A stretch of DNA of 64,000 bases, from contig CP054936.1 in NCBI GenBank assembly GCA_013364255.1, forward strand, positions 4,990,853 to 5,054,852. The letters are read 5' to 3'. Below, one piece after another: positions 17,892 through 26,387 of the stretch. Origin of the DNA: Streptomyces seoulensis (GTDB lineage: Bacteria > Actinomycetota > Actinomycetes > Streptomycetales > Streptomycetaceae). A model generated the notes under the pieces. That model did no database searches. It had not been told where the DNA came from and saw only the letters and a list, made by a program, of their open reading frames with translations. Within the stretch, counting starts at the first letter, position 1. The number at the start of each line of letters is the position of its first letter. A program made the translations under genes and the position numbers.

Positions 17892-17905
17892 GTTCCACGT
17901 GAAAC
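17892..17905. other. parS: parS variant (one mismatch) inside the thiC TPP riboswitch
   Basis: GTTCCACGTGAAAC is centred 21 bp from the perfect site, giving a tandem pair about two helical turns apart. Confidence 0.75.
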
Positions 17906-18038
17906 ACCGCGAAGACGAAGGTCAGCGCCCTCTCAGCCCGGTGCTCCGAGCTCCCGCGTGTGCAAAGGTGCCTCCACGCTAGCGTCATCTGTGGCGCGGT
18001 GAACAGTGGGCCTCCGCCCTTCTTGCGATGATCGGGCG

Positions 18039-19451
18039 GTGACCACGACACAGCAGTTCCCCCATCCGCCGCCCGAACCGGGGCGCGGAGCCTCCGGCGA
18101 GCACGGGCATCAGCACGGCCCGCAGCAGGACCACGGACAGGCGCACAGCCACGGCCACAGCCACAGCCATGGCCCGGCGACTCCCGTCTCCAAGCATCTG
18201 CGCAAGGTCATCGCCGCGATCCTCATCCCGTTCGCCGCGGCGGTGCTCGTCGGTCTCGCCGTCCTGTGGCCCGGTGGCGCCCCCTCGCACCAGCGCACCG
18301 GCGTGGGCTTCGACCGGCAGACCCAGCAGGCCACGGTCACCCAGGTGGTGGCGGTCAGCTGCAAGGCGGTGAACACCTCCGGGGACGCCCCGACCGGCGA
18401 CACCTCCACCGCCGAGGGCGCCTCCGCGCAGGCCCAGGCCACCGGCGACTGCAAGAAGGCCACGGTGCGGGTCGACACCGGCCACGACAAGGGCCGGACC
18501 TTCACCGAGATCGTGCAGCCCGACCAGTCACGGCAGCTCCACCAGGGCGAGAAGGTGGTGGTCGCCTATGAGCCCTCCGCGCCCAGGGAACTCCAGTACT
18601 CGGTCACCGACGTCAACCGGCGTCTCCCGGTGGCGCTCCTCGCGGGCGTCTTCGCACTCGCCGTCGTGGTCGTCGGGCGGTTGCGGGGCGTCATGGCACT
18701 GGTCGCCCTGGCCATCAGCTTCCTGGTGCTGAACCTGTTCATCCTGCCCGCGATACTGCAGGGCTCGAACCCGCTGGTCGTGGCCGTGGTCGGGGCGAGC
18801 GCCATCATGCTGATCGCCCTGTACATGTGTCACGGCCTGTCCGCACGGACGTCGGTGGCGGTGCTCGGCACCCTGATCTCCCTGGTGCTGATCGGCCTTC
18901 TGGGCTCGCTGTTCATCGGCTGGGCCGCGCTCACCGGCAACACCGACGACAACACCGGGCTGATCCATGGCCTGTATCCGTCGATCGACATGAGCGGCCT
19001 GCTGCTGGCCGGCGTCATCATCGGTTCGCTCGGCGTCCTCGACGATGTGACGGTGACCCAGACCTCCGCGGTCTGGGAGCTGCACGAGGCCAATCCGACG
19101 ATGGGCTGGCGCGGGCTGTACCGGGCGGGCATCCGCATCGGGCGCGACCACATCGCGTCCGTGGTCAACACCCTCGTCCTCGCCTACGCGGGCGCCGCGC
19201 TGCCGCTGCTGCTGCTCTTCTCCATCGCGCAGAGCAGTGTGGGGACCGTCGCCAACAGTGAGCTGGTGGCCGAGGAGATCGTCCGTACGCTGGTGGGCTC
19301 CATCGGCCTGGTGGCCTCGGTGCCGGTCACCACGGCGCTCGCCGCGCTGGTGGTCTCGGCCGACCGACCGGCGCCGGCCGGGAGCGGCGGAGTCGGCCCC
19401 GGCGTCCCGGCGCCGGCACGTGGCGGCCGAGGCAGGCGCCGCAAGCGCTGA
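18039..19451 (+). CDS. YibE/F-like multi-pass membrane protein with His-rich N-terminus
   Basis: This 470-residue protein belongs to the YibE/F family (function unknown). An N-terminal tail of about 45 residues is rich in His and Gln (HSHGHSHSHGP), followed by a membrane segment near residue 55, an extracytoplasmic domain to about residue 190, and six or seven further membrane helices with the family stretch GVLDDVTVTQTSAVWEL. The His tail suggests metal binding, but that is a guess. GTG 18039 follows GATGAT by seven bases (leaderless style). It is divergent from thiC. Confidence 0.85.
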   Translation: MTTTQQFPHPPPEPGRGASGEHGHQHGPQQDHGQAHSHGHSHSHGPATPVSKHLRKVIAAILIPFAAAVLVGLAVLWPGGAPSHQRTGVGFDRQTQQATVTQVVAVSCKAVNTSGDAPTGDTSTAEGASAQAQATGDCKKATVRVDTGHDKGRTFTEIVQPDQSRQLHQGEKVVVAYEPSAPRELQYSVTDVNRRLPVALLAGVFALAVVVVGRLRGVMALVALAISFLVLNLFILPAILQGSNPLVVAVVGASAIMLIALYMCHGLSARTSVAVLGTLISLVLIGLLGSLFIGWAALTGNTDDNTGLIHGLYPSIDMSGLLLAGVIIGSLGVLDDVTVTQTSAVWELHEANPTMGWRGLYRAGIRIGRDHIASVVNTLVLAYAGAALPLLLLFSIAQSSVGTVANSELVAEEIVRTLVGSIGLVASVPVTTALAALVVSADRPAPAGSGGVGPGVPAPARGGRGRRRKR

Positions 19452-19469
19452 CCGGACGTCGTGAGCGGC

Positions 19470-19487
19470 GGTGCGGCGCTCCGCACC
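19470..19487. terminator. Hairpin between convergent YibE/F-like gene and ssgA
   Basis: GGTGCGG and CCGCACC enclose a four-base loop in the gap between convergent stops. The stem is short. Confidence 0.5.
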
Positions 19488-19542
19488 ACCGGCGGGAGCG
19501 GCGACGTGTCCCTCCGCCGTCAGCACCCCCTGCCGAAACGCT

Positions 19543-19980
19543 TCAGCCCGCGCTCTGCTCCTCCGCGAGGATGCGGTCCAGCGCCTCGTCGAGATGGGTG
19601 TCGAAGTCGGCCAGCGCGCCCTCCTGCCCCAGCGGCACCAGCTTGTCCGTACGGTCGAGGAACGCCACGAGCGGCGCGGTGGAGGAGCGGAACAACGCTC
19701 GGTCCGGACCGACCTGAAGCCGGATCAGGACCTCGCTCAGGGAGTCGCTGTCGGCCGGCGAGATCCGCACATCGCCGTCCCCGCACGGCGCCCCCACCCC
19801 GTCGATCAGCAGCTCCCGGCCGAAGGCCCAGGTCACCGGGGCATCGCCGGGCAGATGGAAAGTCAGCCGCACGGCATAGGGATCACAGGTCTCGTACCGC
19901 AGTTCCACCGGAATGCGGAAAGAGAGCTCCTCGGACACGAGAAAGCTCATCATGACCTCTGCCTGTACGGACTCGCGCAT
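19543..19980 (-). CDS. ssgA: Sporulation and cell division protein SsgA
   Basis: SsgA is the founding member of the SsgA-like proteins of streptomycetes. It stimulates septum formation during aerial hyphae sporulation and submerged sporulation. The 145-residue product begins MRESVQAEVMMSFLVSEEL, with VRLTFHLPGDAPVTWAFGRELL in the middle and FDTHLDEALDRILAEEQSAG at the end, which I recognise as SsgA. ATG 19980 has GGGG at a proper distance. It lies downstream of ssgR on the same strand; in S. coelicolor SsgR activates ssgA. Confidence 0.93.
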   Translation of the reverse strand: MRESVQAEVMMSFLVSEELSFRIPVELRYETCDPYAVRLTFHLPGDAPVTWAFGRELLIDGVGAPCGDGDVRISPADSDSLSEVLIRLQVGPDRALFRSSTAPLVAFLDRTDKLVPLGQEGALADFDTHLDEALDRILAEEQSAG

Positions 19981-20078
19981 TGCTACCCCGTCATCTGCCG
20001 TCGACTGGCCGGGAATCATCCAAGTGTCACTTGAGGCATCTTGCTGAACGTACACGCCGGATCACAAGGAGTGAGTTT

Positions 20079-20990
20079 TCAGATACTGATAGCGAGCGCC
20101 AGAGAGCCGGCGCTGCGCCCCACCTCGTGCTGCAACTGCCGTGCGGCGGAGGGCAGCCGGTCGGCCTGGTGTGCGGGGAGCGACAGCGCCACGGTGCAGG
20201 CCGTCGTGCCCACGGTGATGGGCACCGCGGCGCAGACCGTCCCCAGCGCGTATTCCTGCCGCTCCGTCACCGGTTCCATGCGCCCGACCCGTTCGACCCG
20301 GCGCAGCAGCGCGTGACCGTCACGGACCGTGTACGGCGTGAGGGACCGCGCGGGATGCCGGGCGAGGTGGTCGCGGCGGGCGTCCTCGTCCAGCTGCGAG
20401 AGCAGGCACTGCCCGACCGCGTGCGCGTGCCCGGTCTCCCGGAAGTCGGCCCACTCCTCGACCGCCGGACAGGCCGGGGCGTCGGCCACGCACAGGACGT
20501 CGATCTCGCCGTCCCGGTACATCGCGTAGTACACCGGCGCACCGATCGAATCCCGCCATCGTCCGAGCGTGTCGGCGATCGTGCCGCGACGTTTCTGCGC
20601 GGCTCCGCTGCTGCTCAGCCGCTCGGCCGCCTCGCCGAGGAAGAACAGCCCCTTGTCGCGGTGCAGATAGCCCTCGTGGACCAGGGTGCGCAGCAGGTGG
20701 TAGGCGGTGGGCAGGGCGAGACCCGTCTCGCGCGCCAGCTGCTTGGCGGTGGCTCCGTGCGGGTGCCCCGCGACGGTTTCCAGCAGCCGCATCGCGCGCT
20801 GGACCGATCCGATGAGCGTCTGGGCCGTACGGGCGGGCGGCTGCTCCGGCACCCGCGGGCGGGCCCGGTCCGCCTCGGGGGTGGAACGCGGCTGCGCCGG
20901 CAGCGCCATGGCGCGGGACGGCGTCCCGAGAGCGGAGGGTGCGGGCCGGGGTGCGGGCCGTTCTGCGGGTGCGGTGTCAACCGTGGCCAA
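20079..20990 (-). CDS. ssgR: IclR-family regulator SsgR, activator of ssgA
   Basis: This IclR-type regulator has an N-terminal winged helix (LIGSVQRAMRLLETVAGHPHGATAKQLARETGLALPTAYHLLRTL) and a C-terminal effector domain. Its place directly upstream of ssgA identifies it as SsgR. From the TTG at 20990, which has GGGAG six bases upstream, the protein is 303 residues; the first 50-60 residues are Pro/Ala/Arg-rich and may be disordered. ATG 20909 would give 276 residues and is the main alternative. No intergenic operator was recognised by eye in the 98-base gap. Confidence 0.9.
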   Translation of the reverse strand: MATVDTAPAERPAPRPAPSALGTPSRAMALPAQPRSTPEADRARPRVPEQPPARTAQTLIGSVQRAMRLLETVAGHPHGATAKQLARETGLALPTAYHLLRTLVHEGYLHRDKGLFFLGEAAERLSSSGAAQKRRGTIADTLGRWRDSIGAPVYYAMYRDGEIDVLCVADAPACPAVEEWADFRETGHAHAVGQCLLSQLDEDARRDHLARHPARSLTPYTVRDGHALLRRVERVGRMEPVTERQEYALGTVCAAVPITVGTTACTVALSLPAHQADRLPSAARQLQHEVGRSAGSLALAISI

Positions 20991-21187
20991 GGGTCACTCC
21001 CGGAGCGCGTGGGGGCAGCCCGTGCGGGGAAACACGGGTGGGGGGCGCCGCCCGCGGGGGCCGGCCCCCGCGACGATCTCCGGACCTTATCCGCCTGCCA
21101 CCGCTCAGGGACGGCTTGCCGGGGAAACTTCCCTCCCGCGAGGGAACCGGTGCGTCGTGTTACCGGTCACCGGTGTCCCCGGGGCGC

Positions 21188-21394
21188 TCACCAGTCGCTG
21201 CGCGAGCTCGCCATGAACTTCCGCACGATGTAGATCAGTCCGCCGACCAGGGCGACGCAGATCAGCAGCTTGAAGAGCAGGTAGATCACGAAGTGGACCA
21301 CGCTCGCTATCAGCCCGCCGAACACGACCAGGGCGATGACCGGCACCGCGACCCACTTCACCCACCACGGCAGCCCCGCGAAGATCTCTCGCAT
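21188..21394 (-). CDS. Small membrane protein, DUF5326-like (68 residues)
   Basis: The product begins MREIFAGLPWWVKWVAVPVIALVVFGG and has two predicted membrane helices, with a short basic tail RKFMASSRSDW. It matches a small actinobacterial family that I know as DUF5326; its function is unknown. ATG 21394 has AGGG elements upstream. The gene is too short for many gene finders, but the conserved WWVKW motif and hydrophobic pattern support it. Confidence 0.75.
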   Translation of the reverse strand: MREIFAGLPWWVKWVAVPVIALVVFGGLIASVVHFVIYLLFKLLICVALVGGLIYIVRKFMASSRSDW

Positions 21395-21538
21395 TGCCCT
21401 CGTCCCTACCTCTCGCCCGTGCTCGCCGGGCCCGTCGATGTCCTGCACTCGATGCTAGGGCCGACGAAGGGCCTGACGGGGGCTCCGCATCCCTTGTCCT
21501 CCCCTGACCGATCCCCTAGGGAACCCGGAGAGAACGCC

Positions 21539-21856
21539 TCAGGCTTCCGGGGGAGAGAACACCACCAGGACCCGCAGGTCCTCGCTGATGTGGTGGAACT
21601 TGTGGGCGACCCCGGCCGGAACGTACACCACGCTGCCGCGCGCCACCTCGGTCGTCTCCAGGCCCACCGTGATCGCAGCCCGGCCGCTCACGACGAAGTA
21701 CACCTCGTCCTGACCGTGCGGCTGCTGCGGGTCGTGCTCGCCCGCGTCGAGCGCGTACAGCCCGACCGACATGTTCCGCTCCCGCAGGAACTGAAGGTAG
21801 GCGCCCTCGTTGGCGGCTCGCTCCGCCTCCAGTTCGTCCAGCCGGAATGCCTTCAT
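21539..21856 (-). CDS. Cupin-domain protein
   Basis: A single small cupin barrel of 105 residues. The two cupin motifs are visible: GEHDPQQPHGQDEVYFVVSGRA (with the metal-binding His and Glu) and VYVPAGVAHKFHHI (with the second histidine pair). A bound metal and a small ligand are likely; the function is not known. It is divergent from the next gene with a 47-base gap, and codon use is normal. Confidence 0.88.
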   Translation of the reverse strand: MKAFRLDELEAERAANEGAYLQFLRERNMSVGLYALDAGEHDPQQPHGQDEVYFVVSGRAAITVGLETTEVARGSVVYVPAGVAHKFHHISEDLRVLVVFSPPEA

Positions 21857-21903
21857 CGCCTCGCCCGTGTCCGTAGTCGATCTCGTCTGCCACGATCAGA
21901 CAC

Positions 21904-22281
21904 ATGAAGAATTTCGTAGTCAAGACGATCGCCAACGCGGGTGCTCTGGCGGTCGCCGTCTGGCTGCTCGACAAGATCACCCTGACCGGCGACAGCACCG
22001 CCAAGGAGGCCGGCACGCTGATCGTGGTGGCCTTGGTCTTCGGTCTGGTGAACTTCCTGGTCAAGCCGGTGCTGAAGGTGCTGACCCTCCCGCTGTTCAT
22101 CCTCACGCTCGGTCTCATCACCCTGGTCGTGAACGCGCTGATGCTGCTGCTGACCTCCTGGGTGTGCGGCAAGCTCCAGCTCAGCTTCCACGTCGAGGGC
22201 TTCTGGACCGCCGTCCTCGGCGGCCTCGTCGTCTCGGTCGTCTCCTGGGCGCTGCACATGGTCCTGCCGGACGAGGACTGA
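21904..22281 (+). CDS. Four-helix membrane protein (YvlD / 'phage holin family 4' type)
   Basis: The product has 125 residues and four hydrophobic helices: residues 8-24, 36-55, 60-85 and 100-120. The family name comes from an old similarity to phage holins, but members are chromosomal genes across bacteria, and nothing phage-like surrounds this one. In Bacillus the relative yvlD belongs to a cell-envelope stress operon. The start ATG lies right after CACGATCAGAC, which suggests a leaderless message. Confidence 0.8.
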   Translation: MKNFVVKTIANAGALAVAVWLLDKITLTGDSTAKEAGTLIVVALVFGLVNFLVKPVLKVLTLPLFILTLGLITLVVNALMLLLTSWVCGKLQLSFHVEGFWTAVLGGLVVSVVSWALHMVLPDED

Positions 22282-22380
22282 GCGACCCGGCCGCACTACG
22301 CGGCCACCGGGCTCTGAGAGGGTGGGAGCGGCGGGCCGGGGCCCGCGGGCACGACGACAGCAGGCGAAAGGACGGGCGGC

Positions 22381-23589
22381 ATGGGCGACTCCGCTGCGGA
22401 CGGCACGAACGGCACCGGGCGGGACACCGGTCTTCCGGCGGGCGACGGCACCGGGCGGGACACCGGTCTCCCGGCGGGCGACGGCACGCGCGCGGTGCGG
22501 GCCGGACTTCCCGAACCGGTCAAGCACGAGCCGACCCTCCCCGGCCCGGTCTTCGCCGCCCACTTCCACCTGCCGGGCGAGCCGACGGGCCCGTACACCT
22601 ACGGCCGGGACGAGAACCCGACCTGGACGCTGCTCGAACAGGCCATCGGCGAGCTGGAGTCGCCCGGTCAGGACGTGCGGACGCTGGTGTTCGCCTCCGG
22701 CATGGCGGCCATCTCCGCGGTGCTCTTCTCCCAGCTGCGCGCCGGCGACGCCGTGGTCCTGCCCGACGACGGCTACCAGGCGCTTCCCCTGGCGCGCGCC
22801 CAGCTGGAGGCCTTCGGCGTCGAGGTACGCACCGCCCCGACCGGCGGGGACGCCCAGCTCGACGTGCTGGACGGCGCCCGGCTGCTGTGGATCGAGTCCC
22901 CGTCCAACCCCGGGCTGGACGTGTGCGACATCCGGCGGCTGGTCGATGCCGCCCACGCGCGGGGCGCCCTGGTCGCCGTCGACAACACCCTCGCGACGCC
23001 GCTGGGACAGCGGCCGCTGGAGCTCGGCGCGGACTTCTCGGTGGCCAGCGGCACCAAGCAGCTCACCGGGCACGGCGACGTCCTGCTCGGCTACGTCGCC
23101 GGCCGGGACGGTGAGGCCATGGCGGGCGTGCGGCGCTGGCGCAAGATCGTCGGCGCGATCCCGGGTCCGATGGAGGCCTGGCTCGCGCACCGTTCGATCG
23201 CCACCCTGCACCTGCGCGTCGAGCGGCAGAACGCCTCGGCCCTGGCCCTGGCCGAGGTGCTGCGCGGACGCCCGGAGGTGACCGGGCTGCGTTACCCGGG
23301 GCTCGCCGACGACCCCTCGCACGCGGTCGCCTCGCGGCAGATGCGGCGCTTCGGCTGCGTGGTCTCCTTCACGCTGCCCACGCGCGCGCGGGCCGAGCGC
23401 TTCCTCGACGCGCTGCGGCTCGTCGACGACGCCACCAGCTTCGGCGGCGTGCGCTCCACGGCCGAGCGGCGCGGGCGCTGGGGCGGGGACGCGGTGCCGG
23501 AGGGCTTCATCCGGCTGTCCGTCGGCGCCGAGGACCCGGCGGACCTGGTGGCGGACGTGCTGAGGGCGCTGGACGAATCGGCGCGCTGA
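22381..23589 (+). CDS. PLP-dependent cystathionine gamma-lyase/synthase family enzyme
   Basis: The product has 402 residues and belongs to the Cys/Met metabolism PLP family. It would cleave cystathionine to cysteine, 2-oxobutyrate and ammonia, or act on a related thioether. Landmarks are YTYGRDENPTWTLLEQAIGELE, ASGMAAISAVLFSQL, ESPSNPGLDVCDI, VAVDNTLATP and the PLP lysine in SVASGTKQLTGHGDVLLGYV. The N-terminus contains a perfect in-frame 12-residue duplication from a 36-bp repeat. The exact substrate cannot be assigned by eye. Confidence 0.88.
   Translation: MGDSAADGTNGTGRDTGLPAGDGTGRDTGLPAGDGTRAVRAGLPEPVKHEPTLPGPVFAAHFHLPGEPTGPYTYGRDENPTWTLLEQAIGELESPGQDVRTLVFASGMAAISAVLFSQLRAGDAVVLPDDGYQALPLARAQLEAFGVEVRTAPTGGDAQLDVLDGARLLWIESPSNPGLDVCDIRRLVDAAHARGALVAVDNTLATPLGQRPLELGADFSVASGTKQLTGHGDVLLGYVAGRDGEAMAGVRRWRKIVGAIPGPMEAWLAHRSIATLHLRVERQNASALALAEVLRGRPEVTGLRYPGLADDPSHAVASRQMRRFGCVVSFTLPTRARAERFLDALRLVDDATSFGGVRSTAERRGRWGGDAVPEGFIRLSVGAEDPADLVADVLRALDESAR
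22411..22482. repeat. 36-bp tandem duplication in the 5' end of the PLP lyase gene
   Basis: Units 22411-22446 and 22447-22482 differ at one base (TCTTCC versus TCTCCC) and encode GTGRDTGLPAGD twice. They are in frame and lie before the conserved part of the protein. Confidence 0.9.
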
Positions 23590-23652
23590 CCGCTTCGGCG
23601 TGACCGGCCCGACGGCCGACGCCGCGCGGCGGGCCCGGTGTCCGGCGCGGCG

Positions 23653-23689
23653 GGCGGTCCGAGCCTCCCCCCTCGTGGCTCGGACCGCC
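23653..23689 (+). terminator. Terminator hairpin after the PLP lyase gene
   Basis: GGCGGTCCGAGC and GCTCGGACCGCC form a perfect 12-bp stem with a 13-base loop, followed by TTCGGTTCC. Confidence 0.82.
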
Positions 23690-23769
23690 TTCGGTTCCAT
23701 GGGTGAAGAACCGTGCGCACCAGGCTAGTTGACTCTTTGTCAGTGTCCAATCACGGTAGCGACAGGGGC

Positions 23770-23787
23770 CTATCGACATATTTATAG
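23770..23787. promoter_or_regulatory. LysR-type box upstream of the LysR gene
   Basis: CTAT and ATAG flank ten bases in an unusually AT-rich patch, about 55 bases upstream of the LysR-family start. This fits the T-N11-A pattern of LysR sites and could be an autoregulatory site. Confidence 0.45.
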
Positions 23788-23841
23788 TTGAGTGCGGCCG
23801 GTGAGCGGGGGGCACGGGGTGCCGCGAGCGAAGGGCGGACT

Positions 23842-24747
23842 GTGGATCTGGCGTTGCTGCGTACGTTCGTGACCGTGCACCGGGCGGGTTCCTTCACCCG
23901 GGCGGCAGCACTGCTCGGCCTGTCCCAGCCGGCCGTCACCTCGCAGATCCGCACCCTGGAACGGCAGCTCGGCCGCCCCCTGTTCCTGCGCCAGGCCCGC
24001 GGTGTCACACCGACCTCCATCGGCGACGAGCTCGCCCACAAGGCCGCCCCGCACCTCGACGCCCTGGTGGAGATCACCGAGTCGGGCCTCGACGACGAGT
24101 CCTCGTTACGCACGCTGCACCTGGCCGGACCGCCCGAGTTCACGGCGGAACGGGCACTGCCCGCGCTGACCGAGCTGACCGGTGAGGACGGACAGGGCTT
24201 CGCGCTGCGCGCCTCGTTCGGGACCGCGGAGGAGGTGCTGGACGGACTGTCCGCCGGGCACCACGACCTCGCCATCGGGACGGCCCGGCCCCGCGGCGGA
24301 CTGCTCACGGCGGCTCCGCTCTGCGACGAGGAGCACGTCCTGGTCGCGGCCCCCCGCTGGGCCGAGGAGACGGGGCCCGTGCAGCCGGGGGCCAAGGGCG
24401 TGGCAGCTCTGAGGAACGTCCCCGTGATCGAGGTCCACGAGTCGCTGCCGTTCGTGTTCCGCTACTGGGCCTCGGTCTTCGACTCCCGGCCCGCTGTGGC
24501 CGGTGCGGTGATCGTGCCCGATCTGCGTGCGGTGCTCGCCTGCGCGGCGGCCGGGGCCGGGCTCGCGGTGCTGCCCCGCTATCTGTGCGCCGACGCCCTG
24601 GCGCGGGGGGAGGTGGTGGCCCTCCACGAGCCGGCGGTGCCGCCGCTGCGCACGTACTTCCTGGTGGTGCGCACCGGGACGCTGGCCATGCCGCACATCG
24701 CGCGGGCCCACGAGTGGCTGCTGCGGACGGCCCCTCGCTGGTGCTGA
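23842..24747 (+). CDS. LysR-family transcriptional regulator with a TTA codon
   Basis: The 301-residue protein begins VDLALLRTFVTVHRAGSFTRAAALLGLSQPAVTSQIRTLE, a classic LysR helix-turn-helix, with the linker helix GRPLFLRQARGVTPT and an effector-binding domain from about residue 90. Codon 89 is TTA (24106-24108), so bldA-dependent translation is expected. GTG 23842 has AAGGGCGG upstream. No divergently transcribed target gene is close by: the upstream neighbour points the same way, and so does the downstream NUDIX gene. Confidence 0.9.
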   Translation: MDLALLRTFVTVHRAGSFTRAAALLGLSQPAVTSQIRTLERQLGRPLFLRQARGVTPTSIGDELAHKAAPHLDALVEITESGLDDESSLRTLHLAGPPEFTAERALPALTELTGEDGQGFALRASFGTAEEVLDGLSAGHHDLAIGTARPRGGLLTAAPLCDEEHVLVAAPRWAEETGPVQPGAKGVAALRNVPVIEVHESLPFVFRYWASVFDSRPAVAGAVIVPDLRAVLACAAAGAGLAVLPRYLCADALARGEVVALHEPAVPPLRTYFLVVRTGTLAMPHIARAHEWLLRTAPRWC

Positions 24748-24807
24748 GGTCTCTCTCGGGCTCCTACGGGCCTCGCCGGGCGAACGCACGTGGTGGCGAT
24801 CCACGAT

Positions 24808-24821
24808 GTTTCACGTGGAAC
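24808..24821. other. parS: parS variant (one mismatch)
   Basis: GTTTCACGTGGAAC lies between the LysR and NUDIX genes, about 20 bases before the NUDIX start. Confidence 0.7.
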
Positions 24822-24842
24822 AAGCTGGGCCACATTTCTCCC

Positions 24843-25325
24843 ATGACCGTCCGACCCGTGGTCAAGCGCACCGCCCGTGCCGTTCTCCTAGACGGCGACG
24901 ACTTCGTCCTGATCAAGCGCACCAAGCCCGGTGTCGATCCCTACTGGGTCACTCCCGGTGGCGGGGTCGAGCCGGGGGACACCACCGTCGTCGACGCCCT
25001 GCACCGGGAGGTGCACGAGGAGCTCGGCGCCAAGATCAGCGATGTGGTGCCGTGCTTCGTGGACACCGTGGAGCACATCGGAGCGGACGGCGGCGCGACC
25101 GGTGTGAAGGTGCAGCACTTTTTCGTCTGCCGCCTGGAGTCGATGGACCCCTCCCAGCGGCACGGACCCGAGATGGAGGAGCCCACGGGGGAGTACGAGA
25201 TCGTGCGGGTGCCGTTCACCCGCGTCGGCATCGCCTCCGTCCATCTCGTCCCGCTGTCGCTCCGGCACTATCTGGACGGGAACATCGAGGGCGTCCTGGC
25301 CCTGCACGCTCCGGACCTCGGCTGA
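24843..25325 (+). CDS. NUDIX hydrolase
   Basis: This 160-residue enzyme hydrolyses a nucleoside diphosphate linked to another group. The Nudix box is GGGVEPGDTTVVDALHREVHEELG; the catalytic REVHEELG core is intact, while the first glutamate of the consensus is replaced by Thr. Beta strands TARAVLLDGDDFVLIKRT precede it. The substrate is unknown. The start is ATG 24843 after an AT-rich CACATTTCTCC. It is separated by parS sites from both neighbours. Confidence 0.87.
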   Translation: MTVRPVVKRTARAVLLDGDDFVLIKRTKPGVDPYWVTPGGGVEPGDTTVVDALHREVHEELGAKISDVVPCFVDTVEHIGADGGATGVKVQHFFVCRLESMDPSQRHGPEMEEPTGEYEIVRVPFTRVGIASVHLVPLSLRHYLDGNIEGVLALHAPDLG

Positions 25326-25368
25326 CGGCCGTACCGGCGCGCCCCGGTCCCGCGGTTCGCGGGGCGGT

Positions 25369-25382
25369 GTTTCACGTGAAAC
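25369..25382. other. parS: parS site
   Basis: A perfect GTTTCACGTGAAAC lies between the NUDIX and GNAT genes, flanked by GGGC and GCCC that could form a short hairpin around it. Confidence 0.9.
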
Positions 25383-25421
25383 GCCCGGCAGCCGTCGGGG
25401 CGCTGTACATCCGGTCACGGC

Positions 25422-26360
25422 ATGACCAAAAGCACGCACCTCTCGGCGGAAACGGCTGGACGCCGACGGCACCCGTCGGACAGCCTGACCAGCGTGTCGA
25501 CTCCTTCCCCCGCCGCCCTGCCCATCCGCCGCCTGACGCTCCGCGATCTCACCGCCTGCGCAGACCTGTCCGAGAACCGGGGGTGGCAGCGCGAGGAGCA
25601 CAAATGGGGGCTCCTGCTCACCGCCGGGAAGGCCTACGGCATCGACGACCCCGACGGCGGGCTCGTGGCCGCCTGCGTGGTCACCGAGTACGGCGCACAG
25701 GGCCGCCCGGCCCTGGCCGCCATCGGCATGGTCCTGGTCGCCCAACGGCACGCCCGCCAGGGCGTCGGACGCCGCCTGATGGGTCACGTCCTCTCGCTGG
25801 CGGGCCCCACGCCGCTGACCCTGCACGCGACGCCCTACGGCCGCCCCCTGTACGAGGAACTCGGCTTCAAGATCACCGGGCGGGCGGAGATGGTGGTCGG
25901 CCGCTTCGTCCCGGACGGGACACCGTCCGCCGTCGCCACGCGGGCGGCCACCGCCGAGGACCTCACCGGCATCATCGGGCTGGACGAGGAGGTGTTCGGC
26001 GCCGACCGCACCCCCCTCATCACCCGGCTGCCCGCGTTCTCCGACCATCTCCTGGTCGCGGAGGACGGCGGCCGGATCATCGGGTACACGGCTGCCTGGC
26101 CCAACATGGACACCCATGTCGTCGGCCCGCTGATCGCCCGCGACACGGAGACCGCCAAGGCCCTCGTCACCGCCGTCGCCGCCCGTACCGACCGCCCGCT
26201 GCGCACCGACATCGACGCGCGCCACGAGGAGTTGCTGTCCTGGGCGCGACAGCGCGGGCTGGCCTCCGTCTTCTCCAACTCCGTCATGACCTACGGCATC
26301 CCGGAGCTGCCCGGCGATTGGACCCGGCGCTTCGCTCCGCTGACCGTGGCGGCGGGCTGA
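25422..26360 (+). CDS. GNAT-family N-acetyltransferase (two-domain)
   Basis: The 312-residue protein carries an N-terminal GNAT domain with the acetyl-CoA loop in GMVLVAQRHARQGVGRRLMGHVL and a C-terminal part (about residue 170 on) of the Acetyltransf_18 type, with TDIDARHEELLSWARQRGLASV. Such proteins acylate small amines or proteins; the target is unknown. GTG 25497 is an in-frame alternative that would remove a 25-residue, low-conservation leader; this may be the real start. Confidence 0.82.
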   Translation: MTKSTHLSAETAGRRRHPSDSLTSVSTPSPAALPIRRLTLRDLTACADLSENRGWQREEHKWGLLLTAGKAYGIDDPDGGLVAACVVTEYGAQGRPALAAIGMVLVAQRHARQGVGRRLMGHVLSLAGPTPLTLHATPYGRPLYEELGFKITGRAEMVVGRFVPDGTPSAVATRAATAEDLTGIIGLDEEVFGADRTPLITRLPAFSDHLLVAEDGGRIIGYTAAWPNMDTHVVGPLIARDTETAKALVTAVAARTDRPLRTDIDARHEELLSWARQRGLASVFSNSVMTYGIPELPGDWTRRFAPLTVAAG

Positions 26361-26387
26361 GGACACCGGACCGACACGGCACGTGAA

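Larger units (their letters stand above)
17807..17955 (-). ncRNA. TPP riboswitch of thiC, enlarged by a segment carrying two parS sites
   Basis: Read on the minus strand, the 5' half (17955-17928) has GGGAG, a small hairpin and CTGAGAGGG. The 3' half (17838-17807) has AACCTG, GGGTAATGCCGGCGTAGGGA, the hallmark end of the TPP aptamer. About 89 bases lie between the two halves, giving a total near 150 nt where 100-110 is common. Two parS sites (17871-17884 and 17892-17905) occupy that variable segment. Only eight bases separate the 3' hallmark from the thiC ATG, which suits control of translation initiation. Confidence 0.93.

Noticed and set aside
21904..22281. Phage holin, suggesting a prophage
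   Set aside because: The family label is historical; there are no lysis, capsid or integrase genes nearby and the neighbours are core genes.
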